Position numbers and translations under genes: made by a program
The notes under the pieces: model-generated
The model's database searches: none
What the model was told of the DNA's origin: nothing
Seen by the model: only the letters and a program-made list of their open reading frames with translations
Source of the DNA: Mesorhizobium sp. 1M-11
GTDB lineage: Bacteria; Pseudomonadota; Alphaproteobacteria; Rhizobiales; Rhizobiaceae
Assembly (NCBI RefSeq): GCF_001303895.1
Contig: NZ_LJSD01000011.1
Location: forward strand, 124,001 to 188,000
Direction: 5' to 3'
Length of the DNA stretch: 64,000 nt
Shown: piece by piece, positions 24,647 through 32,952 of the stretch
How positions within the stretch are numbered: the stretch's first letter is position 1
How the letters are laid out: each line of letters begins with the position of its first letter

Positions 24647-25210
24647 GTGCGGGACGCCAAAATCGAAACTTCGCGCCTTACTCTCAGACCTTGGGCCGAG
24701 GAAGACATCGAACAACTCACTCAGGGCTTGAACGACCTCAAGCTCGCAAAGTGGCTGGCATTCGTCCCTCATCCCTACACGGCGTCACACGCGGAAAATT
24801 GGGTCAGGAGATGTCGAGAGATTTCGAACTCAAGCGATCGGCCGGCTGCGTATGAGTTTGCGATTGAACTTAGACCGAGCCGACTGGTGATCGGAGGTGT
24901 CAGTCTCAACAAAATCGACTGGCAAGCCGGGACGGCTGGTGGAGGGATTTGGATCGCCGACAACCATCAAGGACACGGCTATGGTCGTGAAGCGTTTGAG
25001 GCGAAAATCCGCTTTGCTTTTCGCGAACTAGGCCTGACGAAGCTGGTAAATGGTTTTTTCGACGGCAACGAAAATTCCTGGGCGATGCAGCGCAAATTGG
25101 GATATCGGCGCGTAGCCGAGGTTACCAGCCGCTGCATGGCTGACGGAAGGCAAACAATCGAACATGTAACGACGTTGCTGCGCAGCGATTGGGAACGTCG
25201 CAATAACTAA
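24647..25210 (+). CDS. GNAT-family N-acetyltransferase (RimJ/RimL-like)
   Basis: A 187-residue acetyltransferase. It starts IETSRLTLRPWAEEDIEQL, typical of the RimJ/RimL group; the acetyl-CoA loop is NHQGHGYGREAFEAKIRFAF (Q/R-x-x-G-x-G/A), and ENSWAMQRKLGYRRVAEV is the conserved C-terminal segment. The substrate, a protein N-terminus or a small molecule, is unknown. Translation starts at a GTG (24647). It lies 91 bases after mccA on the same strand but has no evident link to leucine catabolism. Confidence 0.8.
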   Translation: MRDAKIETSRLTLRPWAEEDIEQLTQGLNDLKLAKWLAFVPHPYTASHAENWVRRCREISNSSDRPAAYEFAIELRPSRLVIGGVSLNKIDWQAGTAGGGIWIADNHQGHGYGREAFEAKIRFAFRELGLTKLVNGFFDGNENSWAMQRKLGYRRVAEVTSRCMADGRQTIEHVTTLLRSDWERRNN

Positions 25211-25245
25211 ACGTATGTTGGCGGGTTAAGGCGAAAGGGCTCTTG

Positions 25246-25278
25246 AAAAACAGAATGGCCGGGACGAACCCGGCCATT
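25246..25278 (-). terminator. Rho-independent terminator of livK copy 1
   Basis: Read leftward: AATGGCCGGG-TTCGT-CCCGGCCATT, then CTGTTTTT. A 10-bp perfect stem with a T-run, 28 bases after the stop. Confidence 0.9.
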
Positions 25279-25306
25279 CCTTTGTCAGCTTTCTGCCTAC
25301 CGACAA

Positions 25307-26431
25307 TCAGTCCAGCTTGATCGGCGCGTATTTGCCGTCGTGCCATTGGTTGATGTCGAACTTCGGATCCTTGATGTCACCCTTCTCATCCAGGGTGATT
25401 TCGCCAACCACGGTGCTGATCGGCTTGCCGTCCTTCAGAGCCGCGGCCACCTTGGCCGGGTCATCGGAACCGGCGCGCTCGATACCTTGGGCAACTGCCT
25501 GGATGACGCCATAGGAGAACAGGGTGAAGCCCTCCGGCGAGAAGCCGCCGGCCTTGATCTTCTCCACGGCTTCCTTGGCCTCAGGTTTCGCCTGCGGGTC
25601 GGACGGGAACACGAACATCGTGCCCTCGCCGGCCGGACCGGCGATCTGCCAGAACTCCGGATTGGAAAGGCTGTCCGGCATAATCAACTGGAAATCGAAG
25701 TTCTGTTCCTTGGCCTGACGCTTGATCAAACCACCTTCCGGGTGATAGCCGCCGAAATAGACGACATCGGCTTTCAGTTCCTTGAGCTTGGTGACCAGCG
25801 CCGAATAGTCCTTCTCACCGGCGTTGATACCTTCGTAGGCGATTTCCTTGAGGCCGCCCTCATTCATGGTCTTCTTCACCGCATCCGCCGCGCCCTGGCC
25901 ATAGGCGCTCTTGTCGTGCAGCAGCACGACATTCTTGCCGGCGTATTTCTTGGCGATCCACGGACCGACGAAGTTGCCGCCCGCATCGTCACGGATGTAG
26001 AGGCGCAGGATCGTCGGCCAGCCCTTCTTGAAGGCGGCTTCCGTCAGCTCCGGATTGGATGAAGCCGGCGTGATCATGACAATGCCATTCTCGGCATAGA
26101 CGGCGGACGCCGGGATGGTGGAGCCGGAACAGGCGTGGCCATCGACGAACTTGATGCCGGCAGCCGCGATACGGTTGGCGACCGAAACGGCCTGCTTGGG
26201 ATCGCAAGCGTCGTCCTCGACGACGATCTTGATCTTCTTGCCGCCGATGCCGCCCTTTTCGTTGATCGCTGCGGCAGCGGCATTGGCGCCCTGCTTGAAC
26301 TGATCACCGATCGGAGCGAGCTGGCCGGTCATCGGGCCAACCACCGCGATGGAAATGTCTTCGGCGTAGGCCGCCGAGGCGCCGAGCGCCGTGGCGAACA
26401 GGGCTGCGCCCAGGAATTTTGTTGTTTTCAA
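25307..26431 (-). CDS. livK: Branched-chain amino acid ABC transporter binding protein, copy 1
   Basis: A 374-residue periplasmic solute-binding protein of the LivJ/LivK family (type I fold), which delivers branched-chain amino acids to a Liv ABC transporter. The signal peptide is KTTKFLGAALFATALGASAA-YAEDIS; DISIAVVGPMTGQLAPIGDQ opens the mature part, and VDGHACSGSTIPASAVYAEN and VYFGGYHPEGGLIKRQAKEQ follow. The start is taken at the TTG at 26431, with GGGAGGG upstream, because the paralogue can only start at the matching TTG; an ATG at 26446 is possible here. No permease or ATPase gene is nearby, so this is an orphan binding protein. Confidence 0.88.
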   Translation of the reverse strand: MKTTKFLGAALFATALGASAAYAEDISIAVVGPMTGQLAPIGDQFKQGANAAAAAINEKGGIGGKKIKIVVEDDACDPKQAVSVANRIAAAGIKFVDGHACSGSTIPASAVYAENGIVMITPASSNPELTEAAFKKGWPTILRLYIRDDAGGNFVGPWIAKKYAGKNVVLLHDKSAYGQGAADAVKKTMNEGGLKEIAYEGINAGEKDYSALVTKLKELKADVVYFGGYHPEGGLIKRQAKEQNFDFQLIMPDSLSNPEFWQIAGPAGEGTMFVFPSDPQAKPEAKEAVEKIKAGGFSPEGFTLFSYGVIQAVAQGIERAGSDDPAKVAAALKDGKPISTVVGEITLDEKGDIKDPKFDINQWHDGKYAPIKLD

Positions 26432-26617
26432 CTCGAACCCTCCCATTGCTTTGCGCAAGCCCTCCCGGCTGCGCTTGCGTGCAATGGGCGCAAAAATTTG
26501 CAGTTCGTCAAGTCCATCCGGACGGCATTGCATGCGTCCGGTTAATGCAAAGATCAATTCATCTGATGAAACGTGAAAAATCGCGCCGGTCTAGTTGCGA
26601 ACCGTTTGAAGTCGGAA

Positions 26618-26640
26618 ATGGCCAGGGCGAGCCCGGCCAT
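26618..26640 (-). terminator. Terminator-like hairpin of livK copy 2
   Basis: ATGGCC-A-GGGC-GA-GCCC-GGCCAT with one bulged base, 27 bases after the copy 2 stop. It resembles the copy 1 terminator, as expected from duplication. It lacks a good T-run. Confidence 0.6.
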
Positions 26641-26667
26641 CTCTTCTGGTTATGAACTTGCCCGAGA

Positions 26668-27792
26668 TCAGTCCAGCTTGATCGGCGCGTATTTGCCGTC
26701 ATGCCACTGATTGATGTCATACTTGGCGTTCTTCAGGTCGCCCTTCTCGTCGAAGATCACCTCGCCCACGACGGTGCTGATCGGCTTACCGTCCTTCAGT
26801 GCAGCGGCAACCTTGGCAGGATCATCGCTACCCGCACGCTTGATGCCCTCGGCGAAAGCCTGGATCGTGGCGTAGGAGAACAGCGTGAAGCCTTCCGGCA
26901 CGAAGCCCTTGGCCTTGATCTTCTCAATGGCGTCCTTGGCTTCCGGCCGCGCCTGTGGATCGGACGGGAACACGAACATCGTGCCCTCGCCGGCCGGGCC
27001 GGCAACCTGCCAAAATTCCGGACTGGCGATCGAATCCGGCATGATGAGCTGGAACTTGAAACTCTGCTCAGAGGCTTGTCGCAGGATCAGACCGGCTTCC
27101 GGATGATAGCCGCCGAAATAAACGACGTCGGCCTTCAGTTCCTTCAGCTTGGTGACGAGCGCCGAATAGTCCTTCTCACCCGCGTTGATGCCTTCATAGA
27201 GGACTTCCTTCAAGCCGCCCTCGTTCATGGTCTGCTTCACCGCATCGGCGACACCCTGGCCGTAGGCGCTCTTGTCATGCAGAACGACAACATTCTTGCC
27301 CGCGTATTTCTTCGCGATCCAGGGACCGACGAAAGCGCCCTGCGCATCGTCACGAGTATAGAGACGCATGATCGTCGACCAGCCCTTCTTGGCTGCGTCG
27401 TCGGTCATGATCGGGTTGGAGGAGGCAGGGCTCATCATCAGCGCACCAGCTTCCGCATAGACGGCGGAGGCCGGAATGCTCGAGCCTGAGCATGCGTGCC
27501 CGTCGATGAACTTGACGCCGTTACCGACAATACGGTTGGCTACCGAAACCGCCTGCTTGGGGTCACACTGGTCATCTTCGACATCCAGCTTGATCTGACG
27601 CCCCTCCACGCCACCCGCGGCGTTGATCGCCTCGACGGCGGCTTGCGCGCCCTGCTTGAACTGATCACCGATCGTGGCGAGTTGTCCCGTCATGGGACCG
27701 ACCACCGCAATGGAGATATCTTCGGCATAAGCCGCCGACGCGCTGAGCGCCGCGGCGAACAGGGCTGCGCCCAGTAATTTTGGTGTTTTCAA
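26668..27792 (-). CDS. livK: Branched-chain amino acid ABC transporter binding protein, copy 2
   Basis: A 374-residue LivJ/LivK-type binding protein, the same length as copy 1 and closely similar throughout (for example DISIAVVGPMTGQLATIGDQ, and the shared C-terminus INQWHDGKYAPIKLD). The nearest ATG is out of frame, and TTG at 27792 follows GGGAGAG at good distance, so a TTG start is the best reading. Differences cluster in the lobes (AVEAINAAGGVEGRQIKLDV against AAAAINEKGGIGGKKIKIVV), so ligand preference may differ. Copy 1 follows 236 bases downstream; each has its own terminator-like hairpin and so probably its own promoter. Confidence 0.88.
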   Translation of the reverse strand: MKTPKLLGAALFAAALSASAAYAEDISIAVVGPMTGQLATIGDQFKQGAQAAVEAINAAGGVEGRQIKLDVEDDQCDPKQAVSVANRIVGNGVKFIDGHACSGSSIPASAVYAEAGALMMSPASSNPIMTDDAAKKGWSTIMRLYTRDDAQGAFVGPWIAKKYAGKNVVVLHDKSAYGQGVADAVKQTMNEGGLKEVLYEGINAGEKDYSALVTKLKELKADVVYFGGYHPEAGLILRQASEQSFKFQLIMPDSIASPEFWQVAGPAGEGTMFVFPSDPQARPEAKDAIEKIKAKGFVPEGFTLFSYATIQAFAEGIKRAGSDDPAKVAAALKDGKPISTVVGEVIFDEKGDLKNAKYDINQWHDGKYAPIKLD

Positions 27793-27923
27793 TTCGACTC
27801 TCCCATTTGTCGCGCTCCGTCTGGCGGCGCATGGTTGGAATGAGAGAAAAACCACCTCTTCGTCAAGACCTCCATACAGCAATGTATGGTCAATTCGGTC
27901 CAGCGCATCGTCCTTCGAAAGCG

Positions 27924-27963
27924 AAAACCGCGCCGGTCTTGTCACGACCGGTCGCGGTTTTTC
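27924..27963. terminator. Bidirectional terminator between the SEL1 gene and livK copy 2
   Basis: AAAACCGCG-C-CGGTC ... GACCG-GTCGCGGTTTTT, a long GC-rich stem with A- and T-runs at the ends. It lies downstream of the leftward SEL1-like gene. Confidence 0.7.
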
Positions 27964-28095
27964 TCGTTGACCACTCTCCGCTTAACGCTGGAGACGTCAT
28001 CTTCCCTGTTGTCCGGACGACCTGGTTTGCCGGCCGCCTTCTCTCACTTATGATCACCGTTGGAGCGGTGTTGCCGTCCTTTTTGGGAACGGAAA

Positions 28096-28362
28096 TCAGT
28101 GCGTCGTCATCCAATCACGCGCATCGCGCAGCGCTTGTGCGATCTCGCCCTTGGACATGGCGGATGAGAGTTCCGAGCGCCATTCCGCAGCGCGCAGCGA
28201 ACCTTTGATGGCCGCAATGTTGAACCATTTATGAGCAGCGATGACGTCGGTCTCGCAATCGCGGCCGGTCGCGTACATCATGCCCAGTTCGAAGAGAATG
28301 TCGGCCTGCGCGGTTGCGCCCATCATGCCGATCCCTGCTTCAAGCATCTCGAAACGTGCCAT
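28096..28362 (-). CDS. Small SEL1-repeat-like protein
   Basis: An 88-residue cytoplasmic protein with one clear SEL1-type repeat (ADILFELGMMYATGRDCETD, then VIAAHKWFNIAAIKGSLRAA), a helix pair that usually mediates protein contacts. Its length suggests a single-module adaptor. There is no signal peptide or membrane segment. Close relatives appear as stand-alone genes in rhizobia; function unknown. The upstream 450 bases hold no other gene, so it has its own promoter. Confidence 0.75.
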   Translation of the reverse strand: MARFEMLEAGIGMMGATAQADILFELGMMYATGRDCETDVIAAHKWFNIAAIKGSLRAAEWRSELSSAMSKGEIAQALRDARDWMTTH

Positions 28363-28815
28363 TTGAAATCCCCTTGTCTGACCCTGTTTGCTCCTGAAAG
28401 CCGCCGTCCGTTTCTTGGTGTGGACGTGCGCTCTTCCGATGCTTCGAAGGATGCCGGGGACGCTTGAATCCGTCGTTAAACGGCTTGCTTAATTTGAGGA
28501 AAACAAAGCTAAAACAAGAAGTAAACGTGAGAAACCGTTAAGGATAGGAAGAGCGCAATTGCTGGGTTTCCGCTCAAATTCGATGAAAATTCGCGGATGC
28601 GAAAACAAGGTTTCGCTAACCACGGCGAAGCTTCCATTTTGGTAAGGATTCAAAATCGTGGGTTCAGACGGCCTTCCGGAGATGAAAGAAACCCCCTTTC
28701 CTTCCCCAGCGGCACGGCTTTTGTTTTGTCAGGGACTGGATTAGCTTCACCAGGCGTAAGGGATGGAGAGGCTGGACCCTGTGTCCAGTTGAAGCGCAAA
28801 GGGAGGAGGAACTCG
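28363..28815. other. Non-coding stretch between divergent small genes
   Basis: About 450 bases, AT-richer than the surroundings around 28480-28640, between the leftward SEL1-like gene and the rightward DUF2147 gene. It must hold both promoters; none could be assigned with confidence. A plus-strand frame from 28597 is only the unused extension of the DUF2147 gene. Confidence 0.5.
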
Positions 28816-29157
28816 ATGTTTCGCAAAGTGAGCCTGGCACTCGCTGCCACATTGATCATGTCGGGTGTGGCGCTCGCCGATCCGATCGAAGGTAACTGGA
28901 AGACCGCATCCGGCGCGACCGCCGCGATCTCGGGCAGCGGCTCGTTCTCGATCACTCTGAAGACCGGCAAGCATGCCGGCAAGACGATCGGTTCCTTCAA
29001 GGCAGCCGGCGACGGCAAATATGCCGGCACCATCACCGACCCGGAAACCGACAAGACCTACAACGGCAAGGCTTCGCTCTCCGGCAGCTCTCTGAAGATG
29101 AGCGGTTGCGTGTTGGGCGGCCTGATCTGCAAGAGCCAGACCTGGACCAAACTGTAG
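28816..29157 (+). CDS. DUF2147-type small secreted protein
   Basis: A 113-residue exported protein. The signal peptide is MFRKVSLALAATLIMSGVAL-ADP; the mature part starts IEGNWKTASGATAAISGSGS, followed by GKYAGTITDPETDKTYNGKA and a C-terminal SGCVLGGLICKSQTWTKL with two cysteines. This is the lipocalin-like DUF2147 pattern of periplasmic proteins of unknown role. GGGAGGAGGA precedes the ATG at 28816, which fixes the start. A clear terminator follows, so it is monocistronic. Confidence 0.82.
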   Translation: MFRKVSLALAATLIMSGVALADPIEGNWKTASGATAAISGSGSFSITLKTGKHAGKTIGSFKAAGDGKYAGTITDPETDKTYNGKASLSGSSLKMSGCVLGGLICKSQTWTKL

Positions 29158-29180
29158 CCCGCCTGTAAGCGGATGACAGC

Positions 29181-29212
29181 AAGGCGTTTCCGGATCCGGA
29201 AGCGCCTTTTTT
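29181..29212 (+). terminator. Rho-independent terminator of the DUF2147 gene
   Basis: AAGGCGTTTCCG-GAT-CCGGAAGCGCCTT, nearly perfect stem, followed by TTTT. It begins 24 bases after the stop. Confidence 0.85.
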
Positions 29213-29369
29213 AATGCTGTCGATTGCGGTGCCTCTCCCCTTCCGCGGAAGAAAGAGACGCAACGTCCCAGTTCCCGTCAATCATTTTGAACAGTGGATG
29301 AACGGCAACCTCAGAAGGGGTTCAGCCGCGTTCGGGCATTCTCCCCAGCATTGAAGGAGAGACACCCAG

Positions 29370-29528
29370 ATGTTCGCGCGCCGCTTCACCATCGTCTGCC
29401 TGCTGACGGCGCTGTTCGGCATGGGTTTCGCGATCCTGGTCGCCGAACACAGGCGTCCAGGTGGCGATTGGGACCTGGCAGGCCTGCGATGCGGCATCGC
29501 CTGCTCCAGTTCATTTGCAGCCGATTGA
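29370..29528 (+). CDS. Small membrane protein (52 residues)
   Basis: ATG at 29370 after GAAGGAGAGA. The product MFARRFTIVCLLTALFGMGF AILVAEHRRPGG has one hydrophobic helix after a positive N-terminus and a short tail with two cysteines (RCGIACSS). It could be a single-pass inner membrane protein. Unrecognised. The ribosome binding site and hydrophobic profile support it, but length keeps confidence modest. Another small frame starts 23 bases downstream. Confidence 0.5.
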   Translation: MFARRFTIVCLLTALFGMGFAILVAEHRRPGGDWDLAGLRCGIACSSSFAAD

Positions 29529-29551
29529 CCGACAACAACACGAAAACCGCC

Positions 29552-29746
29552 ATGACCTCGTTTGCCCAAAACGCCCTCGCCGCCTTGAAGCTTCTGCCGC
29601 GCGCGACGCTGATCCTTATGCTTCTGGCGGCTCCAGTCCTGGCTGTGCCGACGATGCGCACCAATGCCGGCTCCACCATCGAAGCACCGGCACTCCAGAA
29701 GAAGGGGCTCGGGCTGGTGCTGCTGGTGAGCCTGCAGCGCGGTTAG
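29552..29746 (+). CDS. Small hydrophobic or exported protein (64 residues)
   Basis: ATG at 29552; the product has a positive N-terminus and a hydrophobic segment, LPRATLILMLLAAPVLAVPT, like a signal peptide or anchor, then a short tail and a second hydrophobic run, LGLVLLVSLQRG. No strong ribosome binding site. It may form a unit with the 52-residue gene upstream. Function unknown and the coding call is tentative. Confidence 0.42.
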   Translation: MTSFAQNALAALKLLPRATLILMLLAAPVLAVPTMRTNAGSTIEAPALQKKGLGLVLLVSLQRG

Positions 29747-29845
29747 AGTGCCGTGCGTCCATCGGGACGCATAAAGGACGCTCCGTCAGTTTGATCTGGC
29801 GTATGATCCTTTCCGAAAATCGAAGCCGATTTTCGGGGCCATGCG
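29747..29845. repeat. Intergenic repeat with two hairpins
   Basis: Contains GTGCGTCC-ATCG-GGACGCAT and CCGAAAATCG-AAGC-CGATTTTCGG, within the ATGATCCTTTCCGAAAA-type element common between mesorhizobial genes. No coding potential is seen up to the amn start. Confidence 0.65.
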
Positions 29846-29946
29846 TTGAAGTGCAGAACTTTCAACCACATCTAAAAAAGCAGATACAAATCCGACTTGG
29901 CGAGGCTGCCCCTCCCAACTGTCATTTTCCATCTCTATAATGGGTC

Positions 29947-31449
29947 ATGGAAAACCGAATCTACCCACAAGCCATCGAAACCGTGGTCATGCCGGAGCCC
30001 TATGCTCGGCAATCCTTCGACGATGCGGGCAAGGCCGTCGAGGCGCTGCATAGGCTGTATGAACGCAACACCAAGTTCCTGCGCGATTCCTTCTCGGCGC
30101 TGGCCGCCGGCGGCGATAACGACAAACGGTACCGCGCCTTCTATCCCGAGGTGAGCGTCGTCACCAATTCCTTCACCCAGGTGGACTCGCGCCAGGCCTA
30201 TGGGCACATGCCCACCCCCGGCCAGTTCTCGACCACGATCACCCGACCGGATCTTTTCCAAAGCTATCTGACAGAACAGCTCCGGCTGATCATGCGCAAC
30301 CATGGCGTACCCGTGATCGTTTCGGAATCGGAGACGCCGATCCCGGTGCATTTCGCCTTTCTCGAAGGAACCTATGTCGACAGTGCGGCAGCCGAGCGCA
30401 TCCGCCGCCCGATCCGCGACCTGTTCGACGTGCCGGATCTCGACGGAACCGATGACCAGATCGCCAACGGCACCTTCGAGGTAGCGCTGGGTGACCCGCG
30501 ACCGCTGGCGCCGTTCACCGCGCAACGCATCGACTATTCGCTGCACCGGCTGACGCACTACACGGCGACAAGCCCCCAGCATTTCCAGAACTTCGTGCTG
30601 TTCACCAACTACCAGTTCTACATCGACGAGTTCTGCGCGATGGCGCGCGATCTGATGGCGAAGGGCGGCGAGGGCTACACGGAATTCGTCGAGCCGGGCA
30701 ATGTGGTGACGAAACCCGGCGCAACGACGGCAAGCGAAGGTGTAGCGCCACCGCGCCTGCCGCAGATGCCTGCCTACCATCTGAAGCGCGGCGACCACGG
30801 CGGCATCACCATGGTCAATATCGGCGTCGGCCCCTCCAACGCCAAGACGATCACCGACCATGTCGCGGTGCTGCGTCCGCATGCATGGCTGATGCTTGGC
30901 CATTGCGCCGGCCTGCGCAACACGCAGGCGCTGGGCGATTATGTGCTCGCGCATGCCTATGTTCGCGAAGACCACGTGTTGGACGACGACCTGCCTGTAT
31001 GGGTGCCGGTGCCGGCGCTTGCGGAGGTGCAGGTGGCGCTTGAGGAGGCAGTGGCCGAGGTGACGGGACTTGCCGGTTACGATCTCAAGCGGGTGATGCG
31101 TACCGGCACGGTCGCCACCATCGACAACCGCAACTGGGAACTGCGCGACCAGCGCGGCCCTGTGCAGCGGCTATCACAATCGCGCGCGATCGCGCTCGAT
31201 ATGGAATCGGCGACCATCGCGGCCAACGGCTTCCGCTTCCGGGTGCCTTACGGCACGCTGCTGTGCGTTTCGGACAAGCCGTTGCATGGCGAGTTGAAAC
31301 TTCCAGGTATGGCAACCGAATTCTACAAACGGCAGGTGTCGCAGCATCTCACCATCGGTATCCGCGCCATGCAGAAGCTGGCTGAAATGCCGATGGAGCG
31401 GCTGCATTCGCGCAAGCTGCGCTCCTTCTCGGAAACGGCGTTTCAGTAG
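29947..31449 (+). CDS. amn: AMP nucleosidase
   Basis: A 500-residue enzyme that hydrolyses AMP to adenine and ribose 5-phosphate, adjusting the adenylate pool. The N-terminal AMP-binding regulatory part (residues 1-190, with SRQAYGHMPTPGQFSTTIT) is followed by the nucleoside phosphorylase-like catalytic part: GGITMVNIGVGPSNAKTITD, LMLGHCAGLRNTQALGDYVL, and the conserved glutamate segment ALDMESATIAANGFRFRVPY. Length and motifs match bacterial Amn. It is monocistronic, between two repeat elements. A long reverse-strand frame over its 5' half is a shadow. Confidence 0.95.
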   Translation: MENRIYPQAIETVVMPEPYARQSFDDAGKAVEALHRLYERNTKFLRDSFSALAAGGDNDKRYRAFYPEVSVVTNSFTQVDSRQAYGHMPTPGQFSTTITRPDLFQSYLTEQLRLIMRNHGVPVIVSESETPIPVHFAFLEGTYVDSAAAERIRRPIRDLFDVPDLDGTDDQIANGTFEVALGDPRPLAPFTAQRIDYSLHRLTHYTATSPQHFQNFVLFTNYQFYIDEFCAMARDLMAKGGEGYTEFVEPGNVVTKPGATTASEGVAPPRLPQMPAYHLKRGDHGGITMVNIGVGPSNAKTITDHVAVLRPHAWLMLGHCAGLRNTQALGDYVLAHAYVREDHVLDDDLPVWVPVPALAEVQVALEEAVAEVTGLAGYDLKRVMRTGTVATIDNRNWELRDQRGPVQRLSQSRAIALDMESATIAANGFRFRVPYGTLLCVSDKPLHGELKLPGMATEFYKRQVSQHLTIGIRAMQKLAEMPMERLHSRKLRSFSETAFQ

Positions 31450-31460
31450 ACAACCTGCAC

Positions 31461-31515
31461 CAGAGCGTTTCCGTTTTTAACGGAAACGCGGAAACGCTCT
31501 TCTTGGAATTGCACC
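31461..31515. repeat. Short intergenic palindromic repeat (same family as 13194)
   Basis: CAGAGCGTTTCCGTTTTTAA then CGGAAACGCGGAAACGCTCT. It shares the GCGTTTCCG/CGGAAACGC hairpin with 13194-13297 and lies just after amn. Confidence 0.65.
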
Positions 31516-31530
31516 AGCCGGCAAGCAACG

Positions 31531-32139
31531 TCAGTCACCGTTCACCAATTCGAGGATGAGCCGCTGGATCGCTCCGCCTGAACCCATCTCGATGCGGTCG
31601 AAATCGCGGCTTTCCTGGCGCTGCGCGATTGAAGCGTCGGAAAGCGGTTTCTGGATTTCCCGGCGGATCTTCTGGCAACCGGGATCGTTGGACACGGACA
31701 CGCCGATGGTGGTCTGTTCGATACGCGCCAGCATCGCCTTGATGTGCTCGCCATGTACCTTCTCGTGGCGACGAAGACCTTCGATGAAGATATCCCAGCG
31801 TTTCTGCACCACTGGCGGCAATGGGTTTGCCGGTTTGGGCAGCGTGTAGGTGATGATGAGCGTTGGCGTTGCCGACTTCAGCGTACAGCCGCCATTTTCC
31901 GGCACGTAGTTTCGTCTCCATGTGAGCTTGAAGAAGGTGTGCGCGATGACACGGCCACCACTCCTTCCCACCTGTGGCCCGTTCTGGCCGATCGACGCGT
32001 AGAGTTCGGCACCGGTTGTGCCGGTGACGGCGTAGGGTTTCTCCTGCTCGATCGTCTTGGCGGCAGCGGGCGCGACCACCAGAAGCGCTGCCGCACATGC
32101 CGTCAGCGTCAGTATGCCAAGCCCAGTCTTTGAAGTCAT
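31531..32139 (-). CDS. DUF922 secreted protein with HExxH motif, copy A
   Basis: A 202-residue exported protein of the DUF922 family, annotated as putative Zn-dependent proteases. The signal peptide is GILTLTACAAALLVVAPAAA-KT. The motif RRHEKVHGEHIKAML near residue 125 gives HExxH with a further histidine three residues on. IEQEKPYAVTGTTGAELYAS matches the family N-terminus. Cysteines at GGCTLK and PGCQKI may pair. Activity has not been shown from sequence. A paralogue lies directly upstream on the same strand. Confidence 0.82.
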   Translation of the reverse strand: MTSKTGLGILTLTACAAALLVVAPAAAKTIEQEKPYAVTGTTGAELYASIGQNGPQVGRSGGRVIAHTFFKLTWRRNYVPENGGCTLKSATPTLIITYTLPKPANPLPPVVQKRWDIFIEGLRRHEKVHGEHIKAMLARIEQTTIGVSVSNDPGCQKIRREIQKPLSDASIAQRQESRDFDRIEMGSGGAIQRLILELVNGD

Positions 32140-32232
32140 GCCGTCCTCTGGCCATGATGCGGTTTTGCGCGCGCACCATAGAAGGCGGAAAGGCTACGAT
32201 CAAAGTGGAAATGAAGGCGGAAGCCGTCGGCC

Positions 32233-32838
32233 TCAGCGATCTTTGACGAGTTTGGCGACCAGGGCTTCCACACGACCGCCTTCGCGATGTTCACGCTGGT
32301 CAAAGACGACCTGCTTGGCCTCGTATTCATCGTAGATCGCATCGACCCGGCGCTGCGCTTCACGCTGCGTCTTGATGCAGTGTGGGTCGTTGGCAACGGC
32401 AAGACTTGCAACGGCGCGTTCACCCGCGGCGATCCCCTGCCTGGCGATGCGGCCATGCGTCTGCTCATGCGCCCGTACGCCAGCGAAGAACCGCTGCCAA
32501 CGCTTGCGCAATGCCGGCGACATGGGCGTCGTCACGCGCGGATACATATAGGTCATGTCCAGCGTCGCGCTGGCGGCCCTGAGATGGCAGACATCCGCCT
32601 TGGCCTTGAGGTCGAAGTCCCACTCGACAGTGTAGGAAGTCTGCGCAATCGCGCGCGTCAAAAAACCGTGCTTGGGACCACTCTTGTCCATGGCTTCGAT
32701 CAGCGCCTTGCCACTCTCGCCTTCGATATCATAGGTGCGGATGTGGGTGACGACCTTGGAACCGGCCATTGCGATGCCTGGCAGCGTGCCAACTACCGCC
32801 AGCACGGCGAGACTGCAGAAAATGGACCGGCGCATCAA
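32233..32838 (-). CDS. DUF922 secreted protein with HExxH-like motif, copy B
   Basis: A 201-residue DUF922 protein. The signal peptide is FCSLAVLAVVGTLPGIAMA-GS; the motif is RAHEQTHGRIARQGI, so the HExxH core is kept while the third histidine of copy A is missing. Two cysteines (DVCHLR and PHCIKT) align with those of copy A. It lies 93 bases upstream of copy A on the same strand. Sequence divergence suggests an old duplication. Role unknown. Confidence 0.82.
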   Translation of the reverse strand: MMRRSIFCSLAVLAVVGTLPGIAMAGSKVVTHIRTYDIEGESGKALIEAMDKSGPKHGFLTRAIAQTSYTVEWDFDLKAKADVCHLRAASATLDMTYMYPRVTTPMSPALRKRWQRFFAGVRAHEQTHGRIARQGIAAGERAVASLAVANDPHCIKTQREAQRRVDAIYDEYEAKQVVFDQREHREGGRVEALVAKLVKDR

Positions 32839-32952
32839 TACCCTCCCGGCTCGCCCAGTTTATTACTCTTGGGGTGCGAGCACAGGATGATAAAAGCTGC
32901 CTTGCGGTCGAATTAAGGCGCTTAGGTTCCTTTTAGCGCCTTACTCTCGAAA

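Noticed and set aside
28472..28493. Possible CtrA box (TTAA...TTAA) upstream of the DUF2147 gene.
   Set aside because: The spacing is nine bases, not the seven of the CtrA consensus.
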